DNA from: Oscillospiraceae bacterium
GTDB taxonomy: Bacteria > Bacillota > Clostridia > Oscillospirales > Ruminococcaceae
Direction: 5' to 3'
NCBI GenBank assembly: GCA_021202155.1
Contig: JAJQDP010000043.1
Coordinates: forward strand, 3,817 to 53,564
DNA length: 49,748 bases
Made by a program: the position numbers and the translations under genes. Positions 14,495 through 23,190 of this stretch are shown here, piece after piece. Each line of letters starts with the position of its first letter. Position 1 is the stretch's first letter. The notes under the pieces were generated by a model. It was not told the origin of the DNA. It worked only from the letters and a program-made list of their open reading frames with translations, and did no database searches.

Positions 14495-14995
14495 ATGAAA
14501 TTATCAAAGATAATGGAGAGATTTGATAAGAGCAAGAGAGCGTTGAAATTAAGAACAAAGATTCAGCGTGGGGGGGTACTGAGTTTTCCGAGAAAAATTG
14601 CTTACAATCGGATTTGTGATTCTTTAAATTGTTTTGTTCCGCCAAAAGTGGAAATAGGGGAGAATATTATTTTTCCTCACGGCTTGACGGGCATATTTAT
14701 ATCTCAGGGTGCAGTAATAGGTGACGATTGCACGATATTTCATCAGGTAACGATTGGGAGTAATACAATTGAAGATTCTAAAGCATATGGTGCTCCAAAA
14801 ATAGGCAATAATGTTTATATAGGTGCTGGAGCCAAGATAGTAGGAAATGTATGTGTGGGCAATAATGTAAGAATTGGCGCAAATGCTGTTGTTACAATAG
14901 ATATACCTGATAATACAACGGTTGTAATGGAGAAACCGAGATTAATTTCTCATGCATATCCCCTTGATAACCACTTTAAGTCATTCAAAGCGTAA
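14495..14995 (+). CDS. Serine acetyltransferase-like O-acetyltransferase, G7 tract in frame (ON)
   Basis: A 166-residue left-handed beta-helix acyltransferase of the CysE/WcaB type, expected to transfer acetyl groups to sugar hydroxyls. Hexapeptide repeats run from 'EIGENIIFPHGLTGIFISQG' through 'AVIGDDCTIFHQVTIGSN' and 'PKIGNNVYIGAGAKIVGNV' to 'VRIGANAVVTIDIP', with the catalytic His in 'FHQVTIG'. The tract at 14570-14576 encodes Gly-Gly-Val in 'IQRGGVLSFP' before the helix domain, in a register different from the other coding tracts. With 7 G the frame is intact; a change of one G would cut the protein after about 27 residues. AGAGG precedes the ATG. Confidence 0.85.
   Translation: MKLSKIMERFDKSKRALKLRTKIQRGGVLSFPRKIAYNRICDSLNCFVPPKVEIGENIIFPHGLTGIFISQGAVIGDDCTIFHQVTIGSNTIEDSKAYGAPKIGNNVYIGAGAKIVGNVCVGNNVRIGANAVVTIDIPDNTTVVMEKPRLISHAYPLDNHFKSFKA
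14570..14576 (+). repeat. Homopolymer G7 in coding sequence (ON)
   Basis: Flanks are GCGT on the left and TACTGAG on the right. The tract begins at codon position 1. Confidence 0.95.
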
Positions 14996-15072
14996 GTAAA
15001 TTTAAGAATACAGAAGAATAACGAGTAATATAGACATAGCAGCTTTATACAAATACAGACAAGAGGAAATAT

Positions 15073-16168
15073 ATGAATATTGAGAAATATGTGATCGGAA
15101 TTAAGTTTGCACTTCAGTCGCTTTTCTCGTCAAAGGTCGATATGACGGCAAATGAGGCGTATGAATACTTGAATACTATAAATCTGGATGTCAAAAGCTC
15201 TTGCTGGACTGCTGATAATGTTGGACGTGTGTGTGTGTGGGGGGTACTGGTTAAGTATTGTTCTTCCTGCATATAACAGTGAAAAATGGGTGGATAAAGC
15301 GATTAAGTCTGTTTTGTCACAAGAAACAGATTACTCATACGAGCTTATTGTCATAGATGATGGTTCAGAAGATTCTACAGGAGAAATTGTAGATAAGTAT
15401 TCGGAGAATCCAGATGTTCACATAGTTCACCAGGAAAACAGGGGATTCTCAGGTGCCAGAAATGCCGGTATAGATATGGCGGCTGGCGAGTATATCATGT
15501 TTCTCGACTCGGATGATATTTTGCTTCCTAGCTCAATTCAGTCTCTTATGAAATGCGCCGTCGAGAATAATGCAGATGTTGTATGCGGCAACTTCATGCG
15601 CAGATATAAAAATGAAGAGTGCAAGCAAGGAACGAACTACTCTTTTGAGAAAGTCAAGCCACTTGGAAAGTTATATGGTCAACCGTGGGGTAAAGTGTAT
15701 AGAAGAAGCTTGTTTGATAATCTGCGCTTCCCGGAAGGCTATTGGTATGAAGATTCCATATTTTCGATGATTGTCTGGCAACAGTGCAAAAGTGCATATA
15801 CAATTCCCGAATATGTCTACGAGTATCTGATGAATGAAGATGGCATTACCGTAAAATCAAGAAAGTCGCCCAAATCTATTGATTCACTGTATGTGATACG
15901 GGCTCTTTTAAAAGACAAAAGCAAGTTCAACTTAAAAATAGAAGATACCGATTATAACGTGTTTCTCAGAACGGCAAAGCTCACGTATCGCAGAACATGC
16001 AGACTTGGTTCTAAGGTTCAAAAGGCAATATTTGTTAATCAATGCGAATTGGCTGACTTATATTTTCCTGATAACAATCCTGATGAAAGCTTAGCCTGCT
16101 TTTCAAAGGCGTTAAAACAACACAATTATAGGGTGTATCTGCAGGAGTGCTTAAGAGACTACCTGTAG
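15073..16168 (+). CDS. Family 2 glycosyltransferase, out of frame at a GT/G6 repeat (OFF)
   Basis: The 5' frame from ATG 15073 (after AGAGGAAA) encodes an N-terminal extension 'MNIEKYVIGIKFALQSLF' to 'NVGRVCVWG', then leaves the transferase frame and stops at 15276. The downstream frame, open from 15188, encodes the GT-A domain: 'LSIVLPAYNSEKWVDKAIKS', 'IVIDDGSEDSTGEI', 'GFSGARNAGIDMAAG' and 'MFLDSDD' (DxD), to a stop at 16166. The break lies at (GT)6 plus GGGGGG (15227-15244). Eight G, five G, or one more GT unit would fuse the halves as 'VWGGYWLSIVLPAYN'. Low-level restart at ATG 15188 or 15218 is possible but lacks a good ribosome site. Confidence 0.8.
15227..15244 (+). repeat. Compound repeat (GT)6-G6 in coding sequence (OFF)
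   Basis: Six GT units followed by six G and then TACTGG. The sequence offers two ways to slip: +2 G or -1 G, or +1 GT unit. Confidence 0.95.
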
Positions 16169-16209
16169 TGAACTCTAAAAGAAATTATAATTGAGGAGAC
16201 AAAAGAAAG

Positions 16210-17457
16210 ATGAGCAATATGAAAATAGCAGTAGCCGGAACCGGCTACGTCGGACTTTCGATAGCGACACTTCTTTCCCAGCACAATAAAGTCACAGCCG
16301 TAGACATCATCCCCGAAAAAGTCGACCTTATAAACCAAAGAAAGTCCCCAATTCAGGACGAGTACATAGAGAAATACTTAGCAGAAAAAGACCTCGACCT
16401 GACCGCAACACTGGACGGAGCATCCGCCTACAAGGACGCTGATTTCGTCATAATCGCTGCCCCGACCAACTACGACAGCAAAAAGAATTTCTTTGACACA
16501 AGCGCAGTTGAGGACGTAATTAAGCTCGTCATTGAAAACAACCCCAACGCCATCATGGTTATCAAGAGTACCATTCCAGTTGGCTACACAGTGAGCATAC
16601 GGGAGAAATTCCATTGTGACAATATCATTTTCAGCCCTGAATTTCTCCGTGAGTCGAAGGCTCTATACGACAATCTCTATCCGTCGAGAATCATCGTCGG
16701 CACCGATGTCAACAATCCAAGACTTGTAGAAGCTGCAAACGCTTTCGCAGGTTTACTCCAAGAAGGTGCAATCAAAGAAAATATCGACACCCTAATCATG
16801 GGCTTCACCGAGGCGGAAGCTGTGAAGCTTTTTGCAAACACCTACTTGGCACTGAGAGTCAGCTACTTCAATGAACTTGATACATATGCCGAGATGAAGG
16901 GTTTGAATACCCAACAAATTATCGAGGGCGTCTGCCTTGATCCGAGAATCGGCTCTCACTACAACAATCCGAGCTTCGGCTATGGTGGATATTGCCTGCC
17001 AAAGGATACGAAACAGCTCCTTGCTAACTACGAAGACGTTCCCGAAAACCTGATTCAGGCGATAGTTGAATCTAACCGCACGAGAAAAGATTTCATTGCA
17101 GACCGTGTTCTGAACATGGCGGGTTACTATGACTACTATAACCGTGGAGATTACAGTGCAGACGAGGAGAAGACTTGCGTCATCGGCGTTTACCGTCTCA
17201 CCATGAAGTCGAACTCAGATAACTTCCGCCAGTCCTCAATTCAAGGTGTCATGAAGCGCATCAAGGCAAAGGGAGCAACTGTGATTATTTATGAGCCGAC
17301 GCTGGAAGATGGGAGCACGTTCTTCGGAAGCGTTGTTGTGAATGACCTCGCAAAGTTCAAGGAGCAGTCACAGGCGATTATTGCCAATAGGTATGATAGT
17401 TGTTTGGATGATGTGAAGGATAAGGTTTATACGAGGGATTTGTACGGGAGAGATTGA
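16210..17457 (+). CDS. ugd: UDP-glucose 6-dehydrogenase
   Basis: A 415-residue nucleotide-sugar dehydrogenase that oxidises UDP-glucose to UDP-glucuronate. The NAD site is '[14 protein letters not shown]' (residues 6-19). '[26 protein letters not shown]' matches the substrate region and '[18 protein letters not shown]' holds the catalytic Cys. This spelling and the short C-terminal domain fit the Ugd group found in capsule loci, rather than the AlgD/UDP-ManNAc group at 20790. ATG 16210 follows GAGGAGAC. The product would feed the epimerase at 13436. Confidence 0.88.
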   Translation: MSNMKIAVAGTGYVGLSIATLLSQHNKVTAVDIIPEKVDLINQRKSPIQDEYIEKYLAEKDLDLTATLDGASAYKDADFVIIAAPTNYDSKKNFFDTSAVEDVIKLVIENNPNAIMVIKSTIPVGYTVSIREKFHCDNIIFSPEFLRESKALYDNLYPSRIIVGTDVNNPRLVEAANAFAGLLQEGAIKENIDTLIMGFTEAEAVKLFANTYLALRVSYFNELDTYAEMKGLNTQQIIEGVCLDPRIGSHYNNPSFGYGGYCLPKDTKQLLANYEDVPENLIQAIVESNRTRKDFIADRVLNMAGYYDYYNRGDYSADEEKTCVIGVYRLTMKSNSDNFRQSSIQGVMKRIKAKGATVIIYEPTLEDGSTFFGSVVVNDLAKFKEQSQAIIANRYDSCLDDVKDKVYTRDLYGRD

Positions 17458-17489
17458 AAGTAAGAAAACAGTAAGGGAGATAGTGCCTT

Positions 17490-19328
17490 ATGTGTGGAAT
17501 AGTAGGATTCACAGGAAAGAATCAAGCGGCACCGATTCTGCTTGATGGGCTTTCCAAGCTTGAATACAGAGGTTACGACTCTGCCGGAATTGCCGTTCGT
17601 GATGGCGATTCTGATGTGGAGATTGTAAAGGCAAAGGGACGTCTGAGCTATCTTTCAGAAAAGACCAATGGCGGTCAGAGCGTTGTCGGTACTTGCGGTA
17701 TCGGACACACCCGCTGGGCTACTCATGGTGAGCCGAGTGAGCTCAATGCCCATCCTCACCGTTCTGATGACGGAAACGTGGTTGCTGTACATAACGGCAT
17801 TATTGAGAACTACCAGGAGCTGAAGGACAAGCTTCTGAGAAAAGGCTATACATTTTATTCGCAGACAGATACAGAAGTCCTGACAAAGCTGGTGGATTAT
17901 TACTATAAGAAATACCAGGTTGGACCGATTGACGCAATCGCCAAGACAATGGTTCGTGTCCGCGGTTCGTATGCTCTCGCAGTAATGTTTAAAGACTACC
18001 CGGACGAAATCTATGTTGCCCGTAAAGACAGCCCGATGATTATAGGCGGTGATGGCGAGGCTACCTACCTTGCTTCTGATGTTCCTGCAATTCTGAAGTA
18101 CACACGCTCGGTCTACTATATCGATAATCTCGAAATGGCACGTCTCACAAAGGGTGCTGTGACATTCTTCAATCTCGATGGAGACGAAGTGGCGAAAGAG
18201 CCTACAGAAATCACTTGGGATGCACAGGCGGCAGAAAAAGGCGGATTCCAGCACTTCATGATGAAGGAAATCCACGAACAGCCGAGAGCCGTTGCAGACA
18301 CACTTCATTCAGTCGAAAACGACGGAAAAATCGACCTGTCTTCAATTGGGCTAAGTGATGACGAGATAAAGAGCATTTCTCAGATATATATCGTAGCTTG
18401 CGGTTCAGCATATCATGTCGGAGTAGTCGCACAGTATGTAATCGAAGACCTCGCAAAGATACCTGTTCGTGTTGAACTGGCTTCTGAGTTCAGATACAGA
18501 GATCCGATGCTTGATGAAAACGGGCTAGTTATTGTAATCAGTCAGTCTGGAGAGACGGCGGACACTCTTGCCGCACTTCGTGAAGCAAAAAGTAGAGGTA
18601 TCAAGACTCTGGCAATCGTCAATGTGGTCGGAAGTTCTATTGCAAGAGAAGCAGACTTCGTGTTCTATACACTTGCTGGACCTGAAATCGCCGTCGCTAC
18701 CACTAAAGCCTACAGCACTCAGCTAATCGCATCGTATCTCCTGGCAATTCAGTTTGGATTCATTCGTGGAGGAATCGATGAGAAGCAGTACGCCGAGTTG
18801 ATTGCGGAGCTTGAATCTCTCCCGCAGAAGATTGAGAAGATTTTAGACGACAAGGAACGCCTGCAGTGGTTCGCCGCAAAGTTTGCAAATGCCAAAGACA
18901 TCTTCTTCATAGGAAGAGGCATCGACTATGCAATCTGTCTGGAAGGCAGTCTCAAGATGAAAGAGATAAGCTACATCCATTCAGAGGCATATGCCGCAGG
19001 CGAACTGAAGCACGGGACAATAAGTTTGATAGAAGACGGCACGCTCGTCATCGGAGTTCTCACACAGCCAAAGCTCTACGAGAAAACAGTCAGCAACATG
19101 GTCGAAGTCAAGAGCCGTGGAGCCTACCTGATGGGACTTGTGAGCAGTGGAAATTACGAGATAGAAGACACAGCCAACTTCGTGGTCTATATTCCCAAGA
19201 CCGACCCTCATTTCGCAACCAGCCTCGCAGTAATCCCGCTTCAACTGATGGGCTACTACGTAAGCGTTGCAAGAGGACTCGATGTGGATAAGCCCAGAAA
19301 CCTGGCGAAGAGCGTGACGGTGGAGTAA
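17490..19328 (+). CDS. glmS: Glutamine-fructose-6-phosphate aminotransferase
   Basis: A 612-residue enzyme of normal length that makes glucosamine-6-phosphate, the entry step to UDP-GlcNAc. The N-terminal Ntn-hydrolase domain starts 'MCGIVGFTG' with the nucleophilic Cys after Met removal, followed by 'GHTRWATHGEPSELNAHPH'. Two SIS sugar-isomerase domains follow ('CGSAYHVGVVAQY', 'ISQSGETADTLAALREAK', 'TKAYSTQLIA', and 'GRGIDYAICLEGSLKMKEISYIHSEAYAAGELKHG'), and the C-terminus is the usual 'PRNLAKSVTVE'. It starts 32 bases after ugd in the same operon. A second, housekeeping copy elsewhere is likely. No glmS ribozyme is visible in the short gap. Confidence 0.95.
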   Translation: MCGIVGFTGKNQAAPILLDGLSKLEYRGYDSAGIAVRDGDSDVEIVKAKGRLSYLSEKTNGGQSVVGTCGIGHTRWATHGEPSELNAHPHRSDDGNVVAVHNGIIENYQELKDKLLRKGYTFYSQTDTEVLTKLVDYYYKKYQVGPIDAIAKTMVRVRGSYALAVMFKDYPDEIYVARKDSPMIIGGDGEATYLASDVPAILKYTRSVYYIDNLEMARLTKGAVTFFNLDGDEVAKEPTEITWDAQAAEKGGFQHFMMKEIHEQPRAVADTLHSVENDGKIDLSSIGLSDDEIKSISQIYIVACGSAYHVGVVAQYVIEDLAKIPVRVELASEFRYRDPMLDENGLVIVISQSGETADTLAALREAKSRGIKTLAIVNVVGSSIAREADFVFYTLAGPEIAVATTKAYSTQLIASYLLAIQFGFIRGGIDEKQYAELIAELESLPQKIEKILDDKERLQWFAAKFANAKDIFFIGRGIDYAICLEGSLKMKEISYIHSEAYAAGELKHGTISLIEDGTLVIGVLTQPKLYEKTVSNMVEVKSRGAYLMGLVSSGNYEIEDTANFVVYIPKTDPHFATSLAVIPLQLMGYYVSVARGLDVDKPRNLAKSVTVE

Positions 19329-19387
19329 AAAATATTGAACATAGCTACACACTCTTAGATAGAATAGATAAGGTAGGAAGTTCAGAG

Positions 19388-20698
19388 ATGAACATAATTT
19401 TACTATCCGGTGGCTCTGGCAAACGCCTTTGGCCGCTATCAAACGACATAAGAAGCAAACAGTTCATCAAACTGTTCAGAAATAATAACGGCGACTACGA
19501 GTCGATGGTGCAGAGAGTTTATCGCCAGATTACCGAGGTTAACCCGTTGGCAAAAGTGACGATTGCCACAAGCAAGTCGCAGGTAAGTGCTATACACAAC
19601 CAGCTGGGAGACAAAGTTTCCATCTGCGTTGAACCGTGCAGGCGAGACACATTCCCTGCTATTGCACTCGCAGCTACATATCTCCACGATGAACTTGGTG
19701 TTGGATTAGATGAGGCAGTAGCCGTTTGTCCTGTTGACCCGTATGTCGATAATACATACTACAAGGCAGTAAATAAACTTGAGGCTCTGGTATCACAAGG
19801 GACAGAAAATCTGACCCTTATGGGTATTGAACCGACTGTACCAAGTAGAAAGTATGGGTACATCATTCCAGAAAGCAAGGATTACATCAGTAAGGTAAAA
19901 GAGTTTAAGGAAAAACCGGATAAAGAAACTGCTAAACAGTATATAAGTCAAGGCGCATTGTGGAATGCCGGAGTGTTTGCATTCAAGCTTGGATACTTGG
20001 TTGATAAGGCTCACAGTATGATTGACTTTGTAGATTATCGTGATTTGTATTCCAAATATGAAACTCTGACGAAGATTTCTTTTGATTACGCTGTAGTCGA
20101 GAAAGAGCCGTCTATTCAGGTTATGCGTTATGCAGGTGAATGGAAGGATGTCGGCAGTTGGAACATGATGGCTGAGGTCATGGCAGATAAAGTCAAGGGC
20201 AACGTCACACTTGATGAAGCTTGCGAAAACGTAAATGTTGTCAATGAGCTGGACATTCCTATCCTCGTCATGGGTTGTAAAGATATGGTTGTAGCCGCAA
20301 GCACGGATGGTATTCTCGTTTCAGATAAAGAACGTAGCGGTCAGATGAAACCGTATGTGGAAGCCATCAGCACCGATGTCCATTTTGCTGAGAAATCATA
20401 TGGTACATATACGGTGATTGATGCACAGCCGGGAGCTCTGACGATAAAGAATACAATGAAAGCCAGTCATCAGATGAGCTATCACTACCATGAGCGCAAG
20501 GATGAAGTGTGGACAATAGTTTCCGGAACCGGAAAGGTAATCGTCGATGATATGGAACGGGCAGTTCATCCGGGCGACGTTGTGACAATAACTGCTGGTT
20601 GCAAACACATGATTATTGCAGAAACTGACCTTAGCTTGATAGAGGTGCAGGTCGGAAATGAGCTGACTTTAAAAGACAAGATAATCTGCAATAGGTGA
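19388..20698 (+). CDS. manC: Mannose-1-phosphate guanylyltransferase (ManC/AlgA-like, with cupin domain)
   Basis: A 436-residue bifunctional-type enzyme. The nucleotidyltransferase domain begins 'MNIILLSGGSGKRLWPLSND' (pyrophosphorylase signature) and has 'FKEKPDKETA' and 'LWNAGVFAFKL'. The C-terminal cupin 'MSYHYHERKDEVWTIVSGTG' and 'VHPGDVVTITAGCKHMI' is the phosphomannose-isomerase-like domain. It would make GDP-mannose for the dehydrogenase at 20790 and for mannosyl transfer. The ATG follows AGGAAG. Confidence 0.9.
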   Translation: MNIILLSGGSGKRLWPLSNDIRSKQFIKLFRNNNGDYESMVQRVYRQITEVNPLAKVTIATSKSQVSAIHNQLGDKVSICVEPCRRDTFPAIALAATYLHDELGVGLDEAVAVCPVDPYVDNTYYKAVNKLEALVSQGTENLTLMGIEPTVPSRKYGYIIPESKDYISKVKEFKEKPDKETAKQYISQGALWNAGVFAFKLGYLVDKAHSMIDFVDYRDLYSKYETLTKISFDYAVVEKEPSIQVMRYAGEWKDVGSWNMMAEVMADKVKGNVTLDEACENVNVVNELDIPILVMGCKDMVVAASTDGILVSDKERSGQMKPYVEAISTDVHFAEKSYGTYTVIDAQPGALTIKNTMKASHQMSYHYHERKDEVWTIVSGTGKVIVDDMERAVHPGDVVTITAGCKHMIIAETDLSLIEVQVGNELTLKDKIICNR

Positions 20699-20789
20699 GT
20701 TAGCCAAGTTAAACTTTTGGAAATTAAGTGTCAGGCATTAAAACAGCTTACACTAAAATCATATATTAAAATCAGAGGAGACAGATATT

Positions 20790-22055
20790 ATGAACATAAG
20801 CTATTTCGGACTTGGATATGTAGGATGCGTTGGCGCAGCTTGCTGTGCAAAACTTGGTCACCATGTAATTGGTAACGACGTATCAGAGAACAAGGTGAAC
20901 CTCATCAATCAGGGTCGTCCTACAATTATTGAAGCTGAGATTGATGAGCTCGTAAAGGAAGCTCACGATAAAGGACTTTTAGAAGCCACAATGGACTACC
21001 ATTATGCAGTCCACAATTCGGATATTTCCTTTATTGTTGTTGGCACGCCCAGCAGTAAGGAAGGACATCTGAACCTAAATTACATATATGGGGTTGCCCG
21101 TGAAATAGGTGAGGCGTTGAAAGACAAGGATTCATTCCACGTTGTTGCTATCCGTAGCACAGTCCTTCCAGGGACCAACAAGAAAGTCGGAGAGATTATC
21201 GAAGAAGCATCTGGCAAGAAGAGAAATGTTGACTTCACAGTTGTATCTAATCCTGAGTTTCTCCGCGAGGGCACAGCTGTTCAGGATTATCTGAACCCGC
21301 CACTTACCCTGATTGGTACGGACAATGAAAAAGCCGAAGCAATGTTCCGTGAGCTTTACAAGGATATTCCTGGAGAGTTTATTGCCACAGACATTGAAGT
21401 TGCCGAGATTATGAAGTATGTAAACAACACATATCATGCTTTAAAGATTGTATTCGGCAATGAGGTGGGCAACATTTGTAAGGGTCTCGGAATTGACAGC
21501 CACAAAGTTATGGAGATTTTCTGCAAGGACAAGCAGTTGAATATCTCTCCTTATTACTTCAAGCCTGGCTTTGCTTATGGTGGCTCATGCTTGCCAAAGG
21601 ATTCTAAGGCATTGCGTACATTGGCACACGACCTGTATGTCGATGTTCCTGTAATAATGGCAATTGACCCCAGCAACGAAAGACAGAAAAAGAACGCTAT
21701 TGACATTATCGAAAGCAAGGGCAAGAGAAAGATTGGCATCCTTGGTTTGAGTTTTAAGTCTGGCACAGATGACCTTCGTTGCAGTCCGATTATTGATGTT
21801 GCTGAGGCACTTCTTGGCAAGGGCTACGAAATTCATATCTATGATAAAAATGTCCGTGTATCTCAGTTGACAGGAACCAATGCAGACTTTATTGCCGCAA
21901 AGCTTCCGCATCTTCATGACATCATTACAGATGACCTTGATGCAGTATGCTCCGAGTGTGATGTACTTGTTATCACCAATAAGGAAAAAGAGTTTGCAGA
22001 TGTCCCCGCTAAATATCCTCATAAGGCAATCGTCGATCTGGTACGCCAGTTTTAG
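20790..22055 (+). CDS. GDP-mannose 6-dehydrogenase-like enzyme (AlgD type), early amber stop
   Basis: A 421-residue nucleotide-sugar dehydrogenase. The NAD site is 'ISYFGLGYVGCVGAACCA'. 'ISPYYFKPGFAYGGSCLPKDSKAL' with the catalytic Cys is the form typical of GDP-mannose dehydrogenases, and the ManC-like gene just upstream supports GDP-mannuronate as product. After TAG 22053-22055 the same frame stays open for 35 codons to TGA 22161-22163, beginning 'EIDYEGNYEGISW', which resembles the 'EGICW' C-terminus I recall for AlgD. The next gene starts 11 bases after that TGA, so the longer frame is probably ancestral. A close relative such as a UDP-sugar dehydrogenase cannot be excluded. Confidence 0.8.
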   Translation: MNISYFGLGYVGCVGAACCAKLGHHVIGNDVSENKVNLINQGRPTIIEAEIDELVKEAHDKGLLEATMDYHYAVHNSDISFIVVGTPSSKEGHLNLNYIYGVAREIGEALKDKDSFHVVAIRSTVLPGTNKKVGEIIEEASGKKRNVDFTVVSNPEFLREGTAVQDYLNPPLTLIGTDNEKAEAMFRELYKDIPGEFIATDIEVAEIMKYVNNTYHALKIVFGNEVGNICKGLGIDSHKVMEIFCKDKQLNISPYYFKPGFAYGGSCLPKDSKALRTLAHDLYVDVPVIMAIDPSNERQKKNAIDIIESKGKRKIGILGLSFKSGTDDLRCSPIIDVAEALLGKGYEIHIYDKNVRVSQLTGTNADFIAAKLPHLHDIITDDLDAVCSECDVLVITNKEKEFADVPAKYPHKAIVDLVRQF

Positions 22056-22174
22056 GAGATTGACTACGAGGGCAACTATGAAGGCATCAGCTGGGGCAAT
22101 ATCAACGAGAATCCAGCTCAGAATGATGAACTGGTAAGGGATATGGCGAAGACTGAGTTCTGAGAAGGTGCAGG

Positions 22175-22707
22175 ATGACAAACTATAAAGACGACTATTA
22201 CAGAATAACAGGAGAAGAGTTTTCTTTAGTGGGGGGGTAATACGTATAATTTTATCTCACGAATTAATGTATTTATTCTCCCATAGAATGGTAATTAAAG
22301 GAAGGCTTGTGATTTTCTTTAAAGCTGTCAGAGAACATCTAAGAAAAAAATATGGTTTGGAAATCGATAGTCCTCATATTGGCAGAGGATTATACTTAGG
22401 ACACCCTTACAACATTACAGTTTCTCCTTATGCGATAATTGGCGATAATTGCAATTTGCATAAGGGAGTTACTGTAGGGCGAGAAAACAGGGGAGAAAGA
22501 AAGGGTGCCCCTGTTATAGGAGATAAGGTGTGGATAGGAATTAATGCAACTGTTGTTGGCAATATAAAAATCGGAAATGATGTAATGATTGCTCCGAATT
22601 CGTTTGTGAACTGTGATATTCCGGATCATTCAATCGTTATTGGAAATTCGTGTTGCATACACAGAAAAGACAATGCAACTGAGGGCTACATTAACCGAGT
22701 TGTTTAG
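22175..22707 (+). CDS. Serine acetyltransferase-like O-acetyltransferase, out of frame at G7 (OFF)
   Basis: ATG 22175 (after GAAGGTG) opens 'MTNYKDDYYRITGEEFSLVGG' and stops at TAA 22238-22240, immediately after a 7-G tract. With 8 G the frame runs on as 'VGGVIRIILSHELMYLFSHR' into the acetyltransferase that otherwise has only an internal start at 22267. That part has 'KKYGLEIDSPHIGRGLYLGH', 'IGDNCNLHKGVTVGRENRG' with the catalytic His, 'PVIGDKVWIGINATVVGNI' and a normal C-terminus. The 'YYRITG' start is typical of this family, so the two pieces are one gene of about 178 codons. Function: probable O-acetylation of the polysaccharide when ON. Confidence 0.82.
22231..22237 (+). repeat. Homopolymer G7 in coding sequence (OFF)
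   Basis: Flanks are TTTAGT on the left and TAATAC on the right. The OFF frame reads GTG GGG GGG TAA, so the stop is built into the element. Confidence 0.95.
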
Positions 22708-22738
22708 AGGCTTTGAAACATAGAAAGAAGGGTTAAAC

Positions 22739-23172
22739 ATGAGTGGTATTATGCGTTTATATCGAGTTGAAAGATGGCTTTACCTACATAAATTAACTCC
22801 ATTGGCTATGCTAATAAAGGTTTCAATCCGTTGTGTGGGGGGGTAATACCTTACCAGGCAGACATAGGAAAAGGAACATTTATCACATATCATGGGTTAG
22901 GCGTTATAATTAATAAGAGAGCTGTTATAGGTGAGAATTGTAGGATTAGACAGCATGTAACAATTGCAGCCAATGATGAAGGAGTACCTGTAATAGGAAA
23001 CAATGTCCAGATAGGAGCAGGAGCTGTATTAATCGGCAAAATAGTAATAGGTGACAATGTAAAGATTGGCGCAAACGCTGTCGTGCTTCACGATTTGCCA
23101 AGTGACTGTACTGCCGTTGGTATGCCTGCTAAACCTGTGAAATTTAATTATGCAGTTGAGTCGAGCGACTGA
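22739..23172 (+). CDS. Serine acetyltransferase-like O-acetyltransferase, out of frame at G7 (OFF)
   Basis: ATG 22739 (after AGAAGGG) opens 'MSGIMRLYRVERWLYLHKLT' to 'VSIRCVGG' and stops at TAA 22844-22846 directly after a 7-G tract. With 8 G the frame continues 'CVGGVIPYQADIGKGTFITYHGLG', a standard start of the hexapeptide domain, through 'VIGENCRIRQHVTIAAND' (catalytic His) and 'PVIGNNVQIGAGAVLIGKI' to 'AVGMPAKPVKF'. Full length would be about 144 residues, normal for the WcaB-like short acetyltransferases. It differs clearly from its neighbour at 22175, so it is not a recent duplicate. Confidence 0.82.
22837..22843 (+). repeat. Homopolymer G7 in coding sequence (OFF)
   Basis: Flanks are TTGTGT on the left and TAATAC on the right; these six right-flank bases equal those at 22238 and 25401. 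OFF frame: GTG GGG GGG TAA. Confidence 0.95.
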
Positions 23173-23190
23173 CTCAAGGAGAAACGAAAG

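Noticed and set aside
15073-15276. Separate 67-residue protein upstream of the glycosyltransferase
   Set aside because: It ends in repeat-derived sequence and reads directly into the transferase if the tract length changes, so I treat it as the same gene.
20790-22163. TAG read as an amino acid (alternative code or pyrrolysine)
   Set aside because: TAG also acts as an ordinary stop elsewhere in the window (for example the DUF3791 gene ending at 5672 and the gene ending at 16168), so a point mutation is simpler.
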